Below, in pieces: positions 8,378-18,185 of a stretch of DNA of 64,000 nt. Positions within the stretch are counted from its first letter, which is position 1, and each line of letters starts with the position of its first letter. The notes under the pieces are model-generated. The model was not told the origin of the DNA. It saw only the letters and a list, made by a program, of their open reading frames with translations, and did no database searches. This stretch comes from Cognatundibacterium rugosum (GTDB lineage Bacteria; Pseudomonadota; Gammaproteobacteria; Burkholderiales; Burkholderiaceae_D), in contig NZ_JACOGG010000001.1 of assembly GCF_014284365.1 (NCBI RefSeq), positions 186,001 through 250,000 on the forward strand, read 5' to 3'. The translations under genes and the position numbers were made by a program.

Positions 8378-9817
8378 TTACTTGACGGCTGGCTTAAATC
8401 CATCCGCTTTGATGTCCAGTTCTGTCACTTCGCCATACTGTGCGGCGACAGGACGTATTGCCTCGGCTTTGCCGATTAACAGCATTTGCAGTTTATCGCG
8501 TGGAAAATGTTTGTCCACCAATTGTTTCGCTTTTTCCGGTGTCAAACCATCGACATCGCGCATAAAGTGATCAATTTGGCTACGATTTATCTGCGACACA
8601 TACATATCGCTCAAAAAGCCCGCCAGTTGTTGATTGGTTTCATAACGCGGCGGGAACTGGCCTTTGACATAGGCTTTGGCTGATTCCAGCGTGGCCGCAT
8701 CGATGCCCTTATCCCACAAACGCTGGTAAGTTTTGTGCGCCAGCGCCAGCGCTGCCTCAGTTTTGGCCGTTGCCGTGAAACTGGACACACCAAACACGCC
8801 GGCCTGCGCCAGGGTCTGGAAGCTGCTGTTCGCCCCATAAGTCAGGCCGGAATTGACACGCAATTCATCATTCAGCCAGGACGTAAAACGCCCGCCCAAG
8901 ATAGTATTGATGACTTGCAGTGGCACATAGTCCGCATCATTTCTGGCGATACCGGCACCACCAAACATAAAGGTCGTTTCGACTGCATCGGCTTTATTCA
9001 CGAGCCAGACGCGTGCCTTATCGGCGCTGACTTTGCCAGTGTCAGCACGGGCCGGCAATGGTCCGGCCGATCTCCAGTTACCAAACAGTTTTTCCAGCTG
9101 GGCACGCATAGTGCTGGGTTTGAAATCACCGACCACGACCAGTGCGGCATTATCAGGACGGAAGTAACGCTGATGAAAACCCTGTACATCCTTGGTTTCC
9201 AGCATACTCACACTGCTGACAGTACCGGAGACCGGATTGGCATAGGCACCCTGACCAAACAGCATGCTGTAAAAATAAGGCTGCACCACATTGCGCGGAC
9301 TTTCCTTGGCCTGCTTTAAGCCATCCACGGTACGGGCGCGCAGTTTGCCAAATTCAGCCGCGTCAAACAGCGGGTTTTGCAAGGCATCCGCCATGATGGG
9401 CAACAAGGTCTGGATATCGTCTTTAGAAAAATCTGCATACAGCACTGTGCCGTCAGCGGACGTACCGCTGGATAAACGCGCACCGCGGAAATCGAAACTC
9501 TGATCGATCTGCTGTTTGCTGTAAGCACGCGACCCCAGCAGCAAGGCGTCACCGGTCAGATTAGCCAGACCAGCGGCTGGACCGTCCACAGTGGCACCGG
9601 CCCGCACTACGGCACGCACCGCGACCAGTGGTACTTCATGCCTTTCCATCATATAAATGGTTAAGCCATTGGATAAACGGACAGTGTCAAATGCCGGTAA
9701 CTGAAATTCCGCCGCCTGAGCAGATGCTGCCACGGTGGTGACGGTGGCTGCGACTAAGGCACTTTGTTGTATCAGACGGCATGCTTGGTTTATGGCTTGT
9801 TTCATCGCTTGTTTCAT
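8378..9817 (-). CDS. M16-family peptidase homologue, non-catalytic partner subunit
   Basis: This encodes 479 residues with a signal peptide (cleavage near SAQAAEF) and the two-domain M16B fold (VRLSNGLTIYMMERHEVPLVAV, then PDNAALVVVGDFKP). At the place where active M16 enzymes have HxxEH it reads LANLTGDALLLGS, so the zinc site is absent. Family knowledge says such subunits pair with a catalytic M16B subunit, as in mitochondrial processing peptidase. The catalytic partner is encoded just upstream with a three-base gap, and the start ATG has GGAG inside the end of that gene, so translation is probably coupled. It probably acts in the periplasm. Confidence 0.92.
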   Translation of the reverse strand: MKQAMKQAINQACRLIQQSALVAATVTTVAASAQAAEFQLPAFDTVRLSNGLTIYMMERHEVPLVAVRAVVRAGATVDGPAAGLANLTGDALLLGSRAYSKQQIDQSFDFRGARLSSGTSADGTVLYADFSKDDIQTLLPIMADALQNPLFDAAEFGKLRARTVDGLKQAKESPRNVVQPYFYSMLFGQGAYANPVSGTVSSVSMLETKDVQGFHQRYFRPDNAALVVVGDFKPSTMRAQLEKLFGNWRSAGPLPARADTGKVSADKARVWLVNKADAVETTFMFGGAGIARNDADYVPLQVINTILGGRFTSWLNDELRVNSGLTYGANSSFQTLAQAGVFGVSSFTATAKTEAALALAHKTYQRLWDKGIDAATLESAKAYVKGQFPPRYETNQQLAGFLSDMYVSQINRSQIDHFMRDVDGLTPEKAKQLVDKHFPRDKLQMLLIGKAEAIRPVAAQYGEVTELDIKADGFKPAVK

Positions 9818-9820
9818 GGC

Positions 9821-11143
9821 TTACTCCTCGCTGGCGGCCAGCACACCAACGGTGCGTTGAGATTTTTTAAAATAGGTGGCGGCGACTCTTTGTATATCCG
9901 CTGCACGCAGGCGACGATAAGCCTCAGGCGCATCGAACAGTTTTTTATAGTCACCGAAATACACTTCATAGTCACCGATCTGGGCTGCTTTGCCGTTGAT
10001 AGTTTCCTGCGCCCGATAGAAATTCAGCAGCTTCTGGTTTTTGACCTTCTGCACTTCTTCTTCGCTCACGCCTTCACGGATCAGTTTGTCGATTTCTGCC
10101 AGCAGGGCTGCTTCTACTTTGGCAGCAGGCACCTGATTGGCGGCGACCGCAAAAAAGTTAAACAGACCGGGATCAAAAGCCTTACCGTAATCGGCACCCA
10201 CCTGCGTCGCGAGCCGCTTGTCGACCAGCGCCTGATACAAACGTGAGGTTTTGCCCTCGGTCAGTATGCTGTTCAGGACTTGCAAGGCGTAGTAATCAGG
10301 ATTATTGGTAGCCGGTACCTTGTACGACACCATCAGATTCGGTGTCGTCGCGGATTCCTTGCGCACAAACACACGGCGCTCTCCTTTTTGCTCAGGTTCC
10401 ACGGTGCGTACCACCGGTGGCAAAGCGCGTTGCGGTGCTTTGGCAAAATACTGTTCGGCCAGACGTTTGACTTCATCGGCCTTCACCGCGCCGACGATCA
10501 CGGCGACCGCGTTATTCGGCGAGTAATAGGTCTTGAAGTAGTTTTCCAAGTCGGCCTGAGTCCAGGCCTTGATATCGGATTCGTGGCCTATGGTCGGTAT
10601 CGCATAGGGATGGGCATGGAAAGCCGTCGCATAGACTGCGCCCCACAGCGAACGCAGATTCGAATTTTCCAGACCGGTACTACGTTCCGACAACACCACG
10701 CCGCGCTCGCTGTCGACCATTTTCGGATCAATCGACAAATTCGCGATACGGTCGCTTTCCAGATCAAAGATCACGGGCAGCGCGGTCGCCGGGAACCAGT
10801 CCTGGTACACAGTCAGATCGTTATTGGTATAAGCATTGTTCGCGCCGCCCGCAGCTTCCATGGTGCGGTCGAATTGCTTAGGGCCGAATTTTTTTGAGCC
10901 ATTGAACATCATGTGTTCAAAGAAGTGGGATAAACCGGTAATGCCTGGCACCTCATTGCGTGAACCAACTTTCCAGTAGGTGTACATATTCGCATTCGGG
11001 ATTGTATGACTTTCCAACACCAGGAATTTCATACCATTCGGTAAGGTAAAGCTTTTTACCTGATCTGCTGTCAGCGCCTGACTATGGCTGACCAGGCCGC
11101 ACAGCAGACTGGCTGCCAGGGCGAGGTTTTTCCACTTCATCAT
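9821..11143 (-). CDS. M16-family zinc metallopeptidase, catalytic subunit
   Basis: Counting from the ATG at 11143 (MMKWKNLALAAS), the protein has 440 residues and a signal peptide ending near SQALT. The inverted zinc motif HFFEH is at residues 73-77, with the third ligand in SERGVVLSERS about 75 residues later. The second M16 domain includes YSPNNAVAVIVGAV. I chose this start because GGAGAC lies five to seven bases before it; a longer frame to 11209 has no ribosome site and spoils the signal peptide. It heads an operon with the non-catalytic homologue. Substrates are probably peptides or unfolded proteins in the periplasm. Confidence 0.93.
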   Translation of the reverse strand: MMKWKNLALAASLLCGLVSHSQALTADQVKSFTLPNGMKFLVLESHTIPNANMYTYWKVGSRNEVPGITGLSHFFEHMMFNGSKKFGPKQFDRTMEAAGGANNAYTNNDLTVYQDWFPATALPVIFDLESDRIANLSIDPKMVDSERGVVLSERSTGLENSNLRSLWGAVYATAFHAHPYAIPTIGHESDIKAWTQADLENYFKTYYSPNNAVAVIVGAVKADEVKRLAEQYFAKAPQRALPPVVRTVEPEQKGERRVFVRKESATTPNLMVSYKVPATNNPDYYALQVLNSILTEGKTSRLYQALVDKRLATQVGADYGKAFDPGLFNFFAVAANQVPAAKVEAALLAEIDKLIREGVSEEEVQKVKNQKLLNFYRAQETINGKAAQIGDYEVYFGDYKKLFDAPEAYRRLRAADIQRVAATYFKKSQRTVGVLAASEE

Positions 11144-11479
11144 ATGTCTCCAAAATTTAAAAAGCTCAGCCAGTGCGTCTGCCAGACCAGTAAGGACGGT
11201 TATGTGCAATTTTTAGTCCTGTTTGAATGCTGACTGAGTGTGTCCCAAGGCTCTGTTAGAGCACGCACATGGAAATGGGTTCCATTTGGATAAGAATTTG
11301 TGCCTGCCACACCACACTGAGTTTTAAATTCTCACAGCTAAATTGTTACCAAACAGCAAAAATCGCCTTGAAGCGCCCCATTTTCTGCTTATCTCTGGCA
11401 AGCTGCCAACATTCGAACAAAAAAACACACCCAGGTGCCACTACGTGCACCCAGATCGGGCAACCAGGACTTCTAGAGT
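11144..11479. other. Intergenic region between divergent M16 operon and chemoreceptor
   Basis: These 336 bases hold no plausible gene. They contain small inverted repeats, GCTCT-GTT-AGAGC near 11250-11262 and ATGGAA...TTCCAT near 11269-11285. Promoters for both flanking genes must lie here, but I see no strong sigma-70 or sigma-28 match. Confidence 0.5.
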
Positions 11480-13489
11480 ATGAAGAAACAAAACTTATTT
11501 TCAGCCAGTTCATTAGGCTTACGCGCGAAAATGCTGCTGGCCGTGCTGGCCATGGTCATCATCGGCTTTACTATTACCATCAGCCTGCTGAGTTATCAGG
11601 CCAGTCAGATGCAATCGCAGGCCTCTGCAGCCTATGCGCGTCAGCTTGCTATTTCAAATGCGAATCTGGTTGCCGAAAAAATCAATGTGGCGCTGTATGC
11701 AGCCAGAAATCTGGCGGCCGGACTCAGCGGCATGAAAGCAGCAGGCAATCCCAGCCGGGAGGCGGCTGATCAGTTGCTCAAGAGCGTCTTGGCTGCCAAT
11801 CCTGAATTTACCGGTGTCGGCACGATCTGGGAGCCAAACGCATTTGATGGCAAAGATGCTGAATTTACAGGCAAGCCTGGCCACGACCAGACTGGCCGTT
11901 ATCTGCCTTACTGGAACCGTGGCAACGGCAGCATACAGGTGGAAGCCCTGACCGATTATGAGAAAGAAGGCGCAGGTGACTATTATCTGCTGGCCAAAAA
12001 ATCCGGTACAGAAGTTCTGCTCGAACCGTATATGTATAAGATCGCTGGTAAAGATGTATTCATGACGACCGTGACGGTCCCCGTGATGAGCAATGGTAAA
12101 CTGGCAGGCGCGGTGACTGTGGATTTACCAGTGGCGGGCTTCCAGGACAGCATCAGTAAAATCCGCCCTTATGAAACAGGACAAGCCAGCCTGCTGTCGA
12201 ATAAAGCGGTGTACATCGGCGATGCCAATCCTGCACTGGTGGGAAAAACCATAGACAGCAAAGTTGCGCCGCCCGAGCTGATCGCTGCGGTACAAGCGGG
12301 AAAATCCTGGGAGGACACGCTGTTTGACGCAACACTGAACACCAGCATGACGCGCATTTTCGTACCAGTCCGCATCGGCGCCAGCAGCACGCCATGGTCG
12401 TTTGCGATCAGCGTACCGGAAGATAAAATCCTGGCTGAAGTCAGAAAGCTGCGCAATCTGTCCATCCTGATTGGCCTGATCAGCGTAGCCGTGGTGTCGG
12501 CGATGTTGCTGTATGTGGTGAATAAACTCATCATCCGTCCGCTCGGTGGCGAGCCGGACACTGCCGTTGAAATCGCACGCCGGGTGGCTGAAGGCGATCT
12601 GACCACCCAGGTCAGTCTGCAACGCGGCGATCAGCACAGCATGCTGTATGCGCTGCATCAGATGCAGGAGCAGTTGCGCGGCATCGTCGCCGATATCCGG
12701 GTCAGCAGTGAATTTGTCTCAGACGCCTCAGGTGAAATTGCTAAAGGCAATCTGGATTTGTCACAACGCACAGAAAGTCAGGCTGCATCGCTGGCAGAAA
12801 CCGCCAGCAGCGTCGAGCACATGCATGAAACCGTGCAAAACAATGCCGCCCACGCGGAACGCGCACGTCAGCTCAGTGTGGAAGCAGCAGGTACCGCACA
12901 ACGCGGCAGTGCTGAGGTCGACAAAGTAGTCGTCAGCATGAACGACATCGCGGCAGAATCCAGAAAAATGGCAGACATCATCACCACCATCGAAGGCATC
13001 GCTTTTCAGACCAATATCCTGGCGCTGAATGCCGCGGTGGAAGCGGCACGTGCCGGTGAGCAGGGCCGTGGTTTTGCCGTGGTCGCCTCCGAAGTCAGAA
13101 ACCTGGCGCAGCGTAGCGCTCAGGCATCACGCGAAATCAAAACCCTGATCGAAAACTCCATGACCAAAGTGGATCATGGTACCGTGGCGGTCGATCAGGC
13201 GGGTGCCACGATGCGCACCATACTGACTGCGGTGGAAGGACTGACGTCCATCATGCGTGAAATTTCCACTGCCTCGTCTGAGCAAAGTGCGGGTATTGCG
13301 CGTATTAACGGCGAAATTAACCTAATGGATCAGTCTACCCAGCAAAATGCGGCACTGGTGGAAGAATCCGCCGCGGCAGCAGATTCGCTCAAGGACGAAG
13401 CACATAAATTATGGCAAGCGCTGACCGTGTTCAAAACAGAGGCAGGCCACACACAAACTGTGCATCGTGCGACAAAAACCTTGCGTTAA
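11480..13489 (+). CDS. Methyl-accepting chemotaxis protein with Cache-type periplasmic sensor
   Basis: This 669-residue receptor has a membrane helix near 20-40, a large periplasmic sensor (about 45-320) of dCache type with [15 protein letters not shown] and [18 protein letters not shown], a second membrane helix near 325-350, a HAMP segment beginning [20 protein letters not shown] and a cytoplasmic signalling domain with the conserved hairpin tip ([20 protein letters not shown]). The C-terminus (RATKTLR) lacks the CheR-binding pentapeptide. Cache receptors of this type commonly detect amino acids or organic acids; the ligand is unknown here. It is followed by a strong terminator and is monocistronic. 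Confidence 0.95.
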   Translation: MKKQNLFSASSLGLRAKMLLAVLAMVIIGFTITISLLSYQASQMQSQASAAYARQLAISNANLVAEKINVALYAARNLAAGLSGMKAAGNPSREAADQLLKSVLAANPEFTGVGTIWEPNAFDGKDAEFTGKPGHDQTGRYLPYWNRGNGSIQVEALTDYEKEGAGDYYLLAKKSGTEVLLEPYMYKIAGKDVFMTTVTVPVMSNGKLAGAVTVDLPVAGFQDSISKIRPYETGQASLLSNKAVYIGDANPALVGKTIDSKVAPPELIAAVQAGKSWEDTLFDATLNTSMTRIFVPVRIGASSTPWSFAISVPEDKILAEVRKLRNLSILIGLISVAVVSAMLLYVVNKLIIRPLGGEPDTAVEIARRVAEGDLTTQVSLQRGDQHSMLYALHQMQEQLRGIVADIRVSSEFVSDASGEIAKGNLDLSQRTESQAASLAETASSVEHMHETVQNNAAHAERARQLSVEAAGTAQRGSAEVDKVVVSMNDIAAESRKMADIITTIEGIAFQTNILALNAAVEAARAGEQGRGFAVVASEVRNLAQRSAQASREIKTLIENSMTKVDHGTVAVDQAGATMRTILTAVEGLTSIMREISTASSEQSAGIARINGEINLMDQSTQQNAALVEESAAAADSLKDEAHKLWQALTVFKTEAGHTQTVHRATKTLR

Positions 13490-13543
13490 AGCGCTATTTC
13501 GCATCCACGCAACTCACTTTGCAGCACACTTGCAACAGCCTGA

Positions 13544-13586
13544 AAACAGCCTGAAATTTCATCAGAGATTTCAGGCTGTTTTTTTA
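13544..13586 (+). terminator. Rho-independent terminator after chemoreceptor
   Basis: AAACAGCCTGAAAT (13544-13557) pairs with ATTTCAGGCTGTTT (13568-13581) and runs into a T-tract on the + strand. This is a 14-bp stem with a 10-base loop. Confidence 0.88.
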
Positions 13587-13780
13587 TCATCTCTGATTTA
13601 AAAGCATATAAATGATAGTAAATACTTACATTTATATGCTTGTCACTTAACTTCTGTATGGTTTCAGGCCAGGCTGGCACTGTTTTTGCTGCGTTGCAGC
13701 ATATGTCTTTCTTTATGAGTTTTTCATCGTGGTAAGCTACGCGCCGAATTGACTCAATTCACATCATTCTGATATCAGCA

Positions 13781-15370
13781 ATGAAAAAAATTTTGCTGAT
13801 GAACTTGTCTAACAAAAAACCAAAACCGGAGAGCAGTTTGAACACAATTCAAAACCCTGGGGCGCACACCATCTTAGGGCACCCCGACAGCTTATTTGTC
13901 CTGTTTTTCACAGAGATGTGGGAACGTTTCTCTTACTACGGCATGCGTGCGCTGCTGGTGCTGTTTCTGGTCACGGAAACCGCCAAGGGTGGCTGGGGCT
14001 GGACCCGCGCAGATGCGACCGCACTGTATGGCTGGTACACCGGCCTGGTCTACCTGACGCCGATCCTGGGTGGCCTGATCGCCGATAAATTCCTGGGCAG
14101 CCGCCGTGCGGTGGTACTGGGTGGCTTTATCATTGCAGCGGGTCACGCTTCGCTGTTGTTTGATACGCCTACCATGTTCTACCTGGGTTTATCTCTGGTA
14201 GTGGCGGGGACCGGTTTGTTCAAACCGAATATTTCGGCAATTGTGGGACAACTGTACAACAAAGACAATGAAAGCGGCCGTGACGGTGGTTATACCCTGT
14301 TTTACATGGGGGTGAATGCCGGTGCTTTCTTTGGTATTTCTCTGTGCGGTTATATCGGTGAAAAAATCTCCTGGTCGTATGGCTTCGGTCTGGCTGGCGC
14401 CTTCATGATATTGGGTGCGATCCAGTTCTATCTGGGTCAGGGCATCTTTGGCGATATCGGCCTGTCTAAAGCACAGAAAGCAGAAAAAGACATCGTCGCT
14501 CAGGAAGAACCGCCTAGTCATGTCGTGGTTGACCGTATCAAAGCGATTTGCGTGTTCTCTTTCTTCACGATTTTCTTCTGGTTTGCGTTTGAGCAAGCCG
14601 GTGGTTCCATGACCATTTTTGCGGCTGACTATACCGACCGCGAACTGGTTGGCACCAGCGGTATGATTTTCAAGATCGTCAACAGCCTGATGACGGTGAT
14701 CCCAACTGCGATCCTGAGTTGGTTGCTGGTTAAATTGTTCGCCGGTACGGCAAAGCGCTATCTGTGGTCTAACATCCTGCTGGTAATCTGTATCAGCGCG
14801 ATCTGGGCACTGGTGATCTGGATGCTGGGCCGTGAATTCTCTATGGATAAATCGAATATCCCTGCCACCTGGTTCGGCGTATTGAACTCTTTCTTCCTCG
14901 TTGTACTGGCACCGATGTTCACAAAAATGTGGGAAAAACACTGGAACCCGAGCGGTCCGATTAAATTCGGTACTGGCCTGATTTTGCTGGGTCTGGGTTT
15001 TGCTGCTTTGTCCTATGGTGCGTCCAGCATTCCGGTTGGTGCGAAGACGGCTTCGGTCAGCATGATCTTCCTGATCGCTGCTTACTTCTTCCATACGATG
15101 GGTGAATTGTGCATTTCGCCAGTTGGCCTGTCCTACATCAGTAAGCTGGCACCACAACGCCTGCTGGGCCTGATGTTCGGTATCTGGTTCCTCAACACCG
15201 CGATTGCGAATAAGATTGCCGGCTCTACCGGTAGCTACATCGATGAAATTTCGAACACCTATTCGATGTCAACTTTCTTCCTGATCTTTACGATCATCCC
15301 GATTACTGCAGGTATCGTACTGATGCTGCTGAATAAATGGATGGCGAAGAAAATGCATGGTATTCATTGA
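13781..15370 (+). CDS. POT/PTR-family proton-dependent di/tripeptide transporter
   Basis: This 529-residue inner-membrane protein has 12 or more helices. The family signature FFTEMWERFSYYGMRALLV (residues about 45-63) includes the ExxERFxYYG motif that takes part in proton coupling and peptide binding; a second signature, GVNAGAFFGISLCGYIGE, lies near residue 190. POT transporters import di- and tripeptides with protons. With the nearby secreted peptidases this fits peptide scavenging. The start could be a few codons further in (ATG at 13799), since the N-terminus before the first helix is long. A bidirectional terminator follows. Confidence 0.94.
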   Translation: MKKILLMNLSNKKPKPESSLNTIQNPGAHTILGHPDSLFVLFFTEMWERFSYYGMRALLVLFLVTETAKGGWGWTRADATALYGWYTGLVYLTPILGGLIADKFLGSRRAVVLGGFIIAAGHASLLFDTPTMFYLGLSLVVAGTGLFKPNISAIVGQLYNKDNESGRDGGYTLFYMGVNAGAFFGISLCGYIGEKISWSYGFGLAGAFMILGAIQFYLGQGIFGDIGLSKAQKAEKDIVAQEEPPSHVVVDRIKAICVFSFFTIFFWFAFEQAGGSMTIFAADYTDRELVGTSGMIFKIVNSLMTVIPTAILSWLLVKLFAGTAKRYLWSNILLVICISAIWALVIWMLGREFSMDKSNIPATWFGVLNSFFLVVLAPMFTKMWEKHWNPSGPIKFGTGLILLGLGFAALSYGASSIPVGAKTASVSMIFLIAAYFFHTMGELCISPVGLSYISKLAPQRLLGLMFGIWFLNTAIANKIAGSTGSYIDEISNTYSMSTFFLIFTIIPITAGIVLMLLNKWMAKKMHGIH

Positions 15371-15412
15371 TGCACTGGCTGACCGGTCATGCCGGTCATT
15401 CGCCCTGGTGAT

Positions 15413-15446
15413 AAAAAAACCGCTGTGAACTACAGCGGTTTTTTTA
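15413..15446. terminator. Bidirectional terminator between POT transporter and phaA
   Basis: AAAAAACCGCTGT and ACAGCGGTTTTTT form a stem with A/T tracts on both sides (15413-15446), so it can end transcription from the POT gene on + and from phaA on minus. Confidence 0.87.
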
Positions 15447-15467
15447 TGCACAAACAGATGACAGAGA

Positions 15468-16646
15468 TCAGTCACGCTCGATCGCGAGTGCAACACCCAT
15501 ACCACCACCGATACACAGGCTGGCCAGGCCCTTCTTGGCATCACGGCGTATCATTTCATGGATCAGACTGACCAGGATACGGCAACCGGAAGCACCAATA
15601 GGATGGCCGATTGCGATTGCGCCGCCGTTCACATTGATCTTGCTGGTATCCCAGCCCATTTCCTTATTGACACCGATCGCCTGTGCTGCAAAGGCTTCAT
15701 TGATTTCCATCAGATCGACTTCTTGATGCGTCCAGCCCGCTTTTTGCAGACACAGTTTAGCCGCTGGTACCGGGCCCATACCCATGATAGTCGGATCAAT
15801 ACCGGCGGATGAATAGGCTTTGATACGTGCCAGTACCGGCAAGCCCAGTTCTGCGGCTTTGCTGGCAGACATCATGATGACTGCAGCTGCACCGTCATTT
15901 AAACCAGAAGCATTACCGGCTGTGACGCTGCCGTTTTTATCGAAAGCCGGACGCAGCGCCGACAAAGATTCGATGGTGGTGCCGTGTTTGATGAATTCAT
16001 CCGTGTCGAATACCACCGTGCCTTTTTTGCTCACGATTTCAACGGGGATAATTTCGTCGACAAACTTGCCTGCTTTCTGTGCGACTTCTGCCTTGTTTTG
16101 CGAAGCCAGCGCGAACTGATCCTGTTCTTCACGGCTGATTTCATATTTCTTCGCCACGTTTTCAGCAGTCACACCCATGTGATACTGGTTGTAGACATCC
16201 CACAGACCGTCGACGATCATGGTGTCGACCAGTTTGGCATCGCCCATACGGAAACCATCGCGTGAACCGGCCAGCACGTGGGGTGAAGCGCTCATGTTTT
16301 CCTGGCCGCCAGCGATGATGATGTCGGCATCACCGGCTTTAATCGCCTGCGCTGCTAAGTGGGTGGCTTTCAGACCACTGCCGCAGACTTTATTGATCGT
16401 CATGGCTGGCACTGCATCCGGTAAACCGGCTTTGATGACGGCCTGACGCGCGGCGTTCTGACCTACGCCTGCAGTCAGAACCTGGCCCAGCAAGACTTCA
16501 TTGACCAGCGCGCCGTTCAGACCGGTTTTCGCCAGCAAGCCTTTGATCACAGTAGCACCGAGCTCGGCAGCGGGAATCTTGGCCAGCGTACCGCCAAACT
16601 TACCTACAGCAGTACGGCCAGCAGCCACAATAACGACGTCTTGCAT
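15468..16646 (-). CDS. phaA: Acetyl-CoA C-acetyltransferase (beta-ketothiolase)
   Basis: This 392-residue cytoplasmic thiolase condenses two acetyl-CoA to acetoacetyl-CoA, the first step of polyhydroxybutyrate synthesis, and can also run in reverse. The active sites are complete: the nucleophilic Cys in [15 protein letters not shown] (about residue 88), the His in [13 protein letters not shown] and the second Cys in [15 protein letters not shown]. Long stretches read like Cupriavidus PhaA ([20 protein letters not shown]). The nearest neighbour in the same direction is a phasin, which supports a PHB role, but phaB and phaC are not in the window, so AtoB-type fatty-acid metabolism is possible as well. 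The downstream terminator is shared with the POT gene. Confidence 0.93.
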   Translation of the reverse strand: MQDVVIVAAGRTAVGKFGGTLAKIPAAELGATVIKGLLAKTGLNGALVNEVLLGQVLTAGVGQNAARQAVIKAGLPDAVPAMTINKVCGSGLKATHLAAQAIKAGDADIIIAGGQENMSASPHVLAGSRDGFRMGDAKLVDTMIVDGLWDVYNQYHMGVTAENVAKKYEISREEQDQFALASQNKAEVAQKAGKFVDEIIPVEIVSKKGTVVFDTDEFIKHGTTIESLSALRPAFDKNGSVTAGNASGLNDGAAAVIMMSASKAAELGLPVLARIKAYSSAGIDPTIMGMGPVPAAKLCLQKAGWTHQEVDLMEINEAFAAQAIGVNKEMGWDTSKINVNGGAIAIGHPIGASGCRILVSLIHEMIRRDAKKGLASLCIGGGMGVALAIERD

Positions 16647-16817
16647 AAAAATCTCCTATCAATGGGTAGAAAGAAACGATGTAAGGTGCGCACCTGATAC
16701 GGCTCAGAATGCGGCTTGAGTCCCTGACTTATTTTTGCATTGCAAAAAGAACTATTTGCTAGCTTACACCTATCAGCGGACATTTGTCACAGCGGCATGC
16801 GCATGCGACAGGCGTAA

Positions 16818-16848
16818 AAAAAGCTCCCGGGGGAGACGGGAGCTTTTT
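16818..16848 (-). terminator. Rho-independent terminator after phasin
   Basis: AAAAAGCTCCCG (16818-16829) pairs with CGGGAGCTTTTT (16837-16848), followed on the minus strand by the T-run from the A-tract at 16816-16822. It separates phaP from phaA. Confidence 0.87.
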
Positions 16849-16870
16849 AAAACAAACCGGCAAAGAATCA

Positions 16871-17431
16871 TTACTTCTTCTTAGCGGTCGCTTTTTCTGC
16901 AGCTTGTGTAAATTGCTGCGTTGCTTTGTTCAGATTTTCTTCCAAAGTCTGTACGGCTTGCTTCGTTGTTTTGGTCAACTGCTCGTAACCTGCGTTGATG
17001 TTGCCAACCACAGATTTCAGTGCTGTCACAGCTTGCTCGGAGCCAGCTGGTGCATTCTTAGTCACTTCATCAATCAGTGTGATCACTTTAGTGTTAGTTT
17101 CAGCGATGTGTGCTTCAACTGCTTTAGTGAATTCTTGCTGAGTTGCTGTCGTGATGCTGGCCAGATGACGACCGTAAGCCAATGCTTTTTCTGCGGATGG
17201 CTGTACTTGCGCGCTGCTCAGCGTGAAAAATTCTTGTGGGTCTTTGGCTGCGATCAGTTGTTTCGCTGTCGCTGTACCTTCTTCCAGGCTGGCTTTCGCT
17301 GCATTGACGTTCAATGCGACTAATTGTTCCAGGCCTTCGAAAGCTTTTTTGTTCAATGCAGTCAAAGACGCGAATTGCGCTTCGAGGTTAGCTTTAGTTG
17401 CAGCGATGAATTGTTCAGGTGTAGTTGTCAT
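16871..17431 (-). CDS. phaP: Phasin, PHB granule-associated protein
   Basis: This 186-residue protein is rich in Ala, Lys, Gln and Thr with no Cys and few aromatics. It is almost entirely helical and amphipathic, and ends in a Lys-rich tail (EKATAKKK). It fits the TIGR01841-type phasin family, with TPEQFIAATKANLEAQFASL at the start, KAFEGLEQLVALNVN, LAYGRHLASI and NAPAGSE. Phasins coat polyhydroxybutyrate granules, limiting their size and shielding the surface. It has a convincing sigma-70 promoter 80-110 bases upstream and a strong terminator, so it is expressed alone. Confidence 0.93.
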   Translation of the reverse strand: MTTTPEQFIAATKANLEAQFASLTALNKKAFEGLEQLVALNVNAAKASLEEGTATAKQLIAAKDPQEFFTLSSAQVQPSAEKALAYGRHLASITTATQQEFTKAVEAHIAETNTKVITLIDEVTKNAPAGSEQAVTALKSVVGNINAGYEQLTKTTKQAVQTLEENLNKATQQFTQAAEKATAKKK

Positions 17432-17511
17432 GGTTTTCTCCAGAAAAGGATATCAAAATTGGCAGCGCCGTCCATGAGAATCAAATTGAATGGTGCACCG
17501 CAACAACCCCA

Positions 17512-17539
17512 ATTCTACACCTGCTGTTTCACAGGTCAA
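17512..17539 (-). promoter_or_regulatory. Sigma-70 promoter of phaP
   Basis: On the minus strand TTGACC (17534-17539) and TAGAAT (17512-17517) are separated by 16 bases. TGCACAAAAAATGC overlaps the upstream side of the -35 and GGTGCACC lies just downstream; such TGC-rich sites resemble places where PhaR binds in Burkholderiales, but that is inference. Confidence 0.6.
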
Positions 17540-17634
17540 GCATTTTTTGTGCATCGCACCAAAATGAGTTAAATGATATTATTTTCCTGAATAGCAACAT
17601 CTATTATCCATGCGGGTTTCCAGCCCTTTCTGGA

Positions 17635-18144
17635 CTAAAAAGCATGCAATTCAAGGCTGTTGCCATGTCGCAAATTTGCCTCAAAATTCAGCAAATACTG
17701 CTTATTTTTTAAGCCGCCTGCATATCCGGTCAGCGCACCATTCGCAGCGATCACGCGATGGCAGGGCAGGATAATCGATAAGGGATTTTTGCCATTCGCT
17801 GCGCCGACCGCGCGTACCGCTGCGGGATTACCCAGCTGTTGTGCCAGTTGGCCATAACTCAAGGTCTGCCCAAACGGAATCCGGGCTAACTGACGCCAGA
17901 CCGCCTGCTGAAACGCAGTGCCTGCACTCAAATCCAGCGGCAGATCGAAATGCTGACGCTGGCCTGAGAAATATGCAGCGAGCTGTTCTGCCGCTGCCAG
18001 CAATAGCGGATGCTGCGGCGCAGCCTGCCACCCGGCGATACCTTTGAAATGCCGGTGTTCAGGAAAATACACGCCGCTCAGGCCTTGCGCACTGGCAGCC
18101 AGTAACAGCGTGCCGGTCGGACTATCGGTATATGAGTATTGCAT
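17635..18144 (-). CDS. ogt: Methylated-DNA-[protein]-cysteine S-methyltransferase
   Basis: Starting at the ATG at 18144 (MQYSYTDSPTGTLLLAAS), the protein has 169 residues. The C-terminal DNA-binding domain carries the acceptor Cys in ILPCHRVIAANGALTGYAGG, with FQQAVWRQLARIPFGQTLSYGQLA upstream (quoted in two parts by motif: FQQAVWRQL, PFGQTLSYGQLA). It removes methyl groups from O6-methylguanine irreversibly. A longer frame to 18210 overlaps the Ada-AlkA gene but has no ribosome site, while GGAG sits nine bases before 18144. It directly follows the Ada-AlkA fusion, forming an alkylation-repair operon. Confidence 0.92.
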   Translation of the reverse strand: MQYSYTDSPTGTLLLAASAQGLSGVYFPEHRHFKGIAGWQAAPQHPLLLAAAEQLAAYFSGQRQHFDLPLDLSAGTAFQQAVWRQLARIPFGQTLSYGQLAQQLGNPAAVRAVGAANGKNPLSIILPCHRVIAANGALTGYAGGLKNKQYLLNFEANLRHGNSLELHAF

Positions 18145-18185
18145 GCGCTGTGACTCCGTTTTGAATTGGGGGAAAGGGGAAAAAG

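Noticed and set aside
14189-15157. A 322-residue open frame on the minus strand across the POT transporter
   Set aside because: It lies wholly antisense to a well-supported membrane protein gene and has His/Arg/Gln-rich composition with no recognisable domain. It is a codon-usage shadow.
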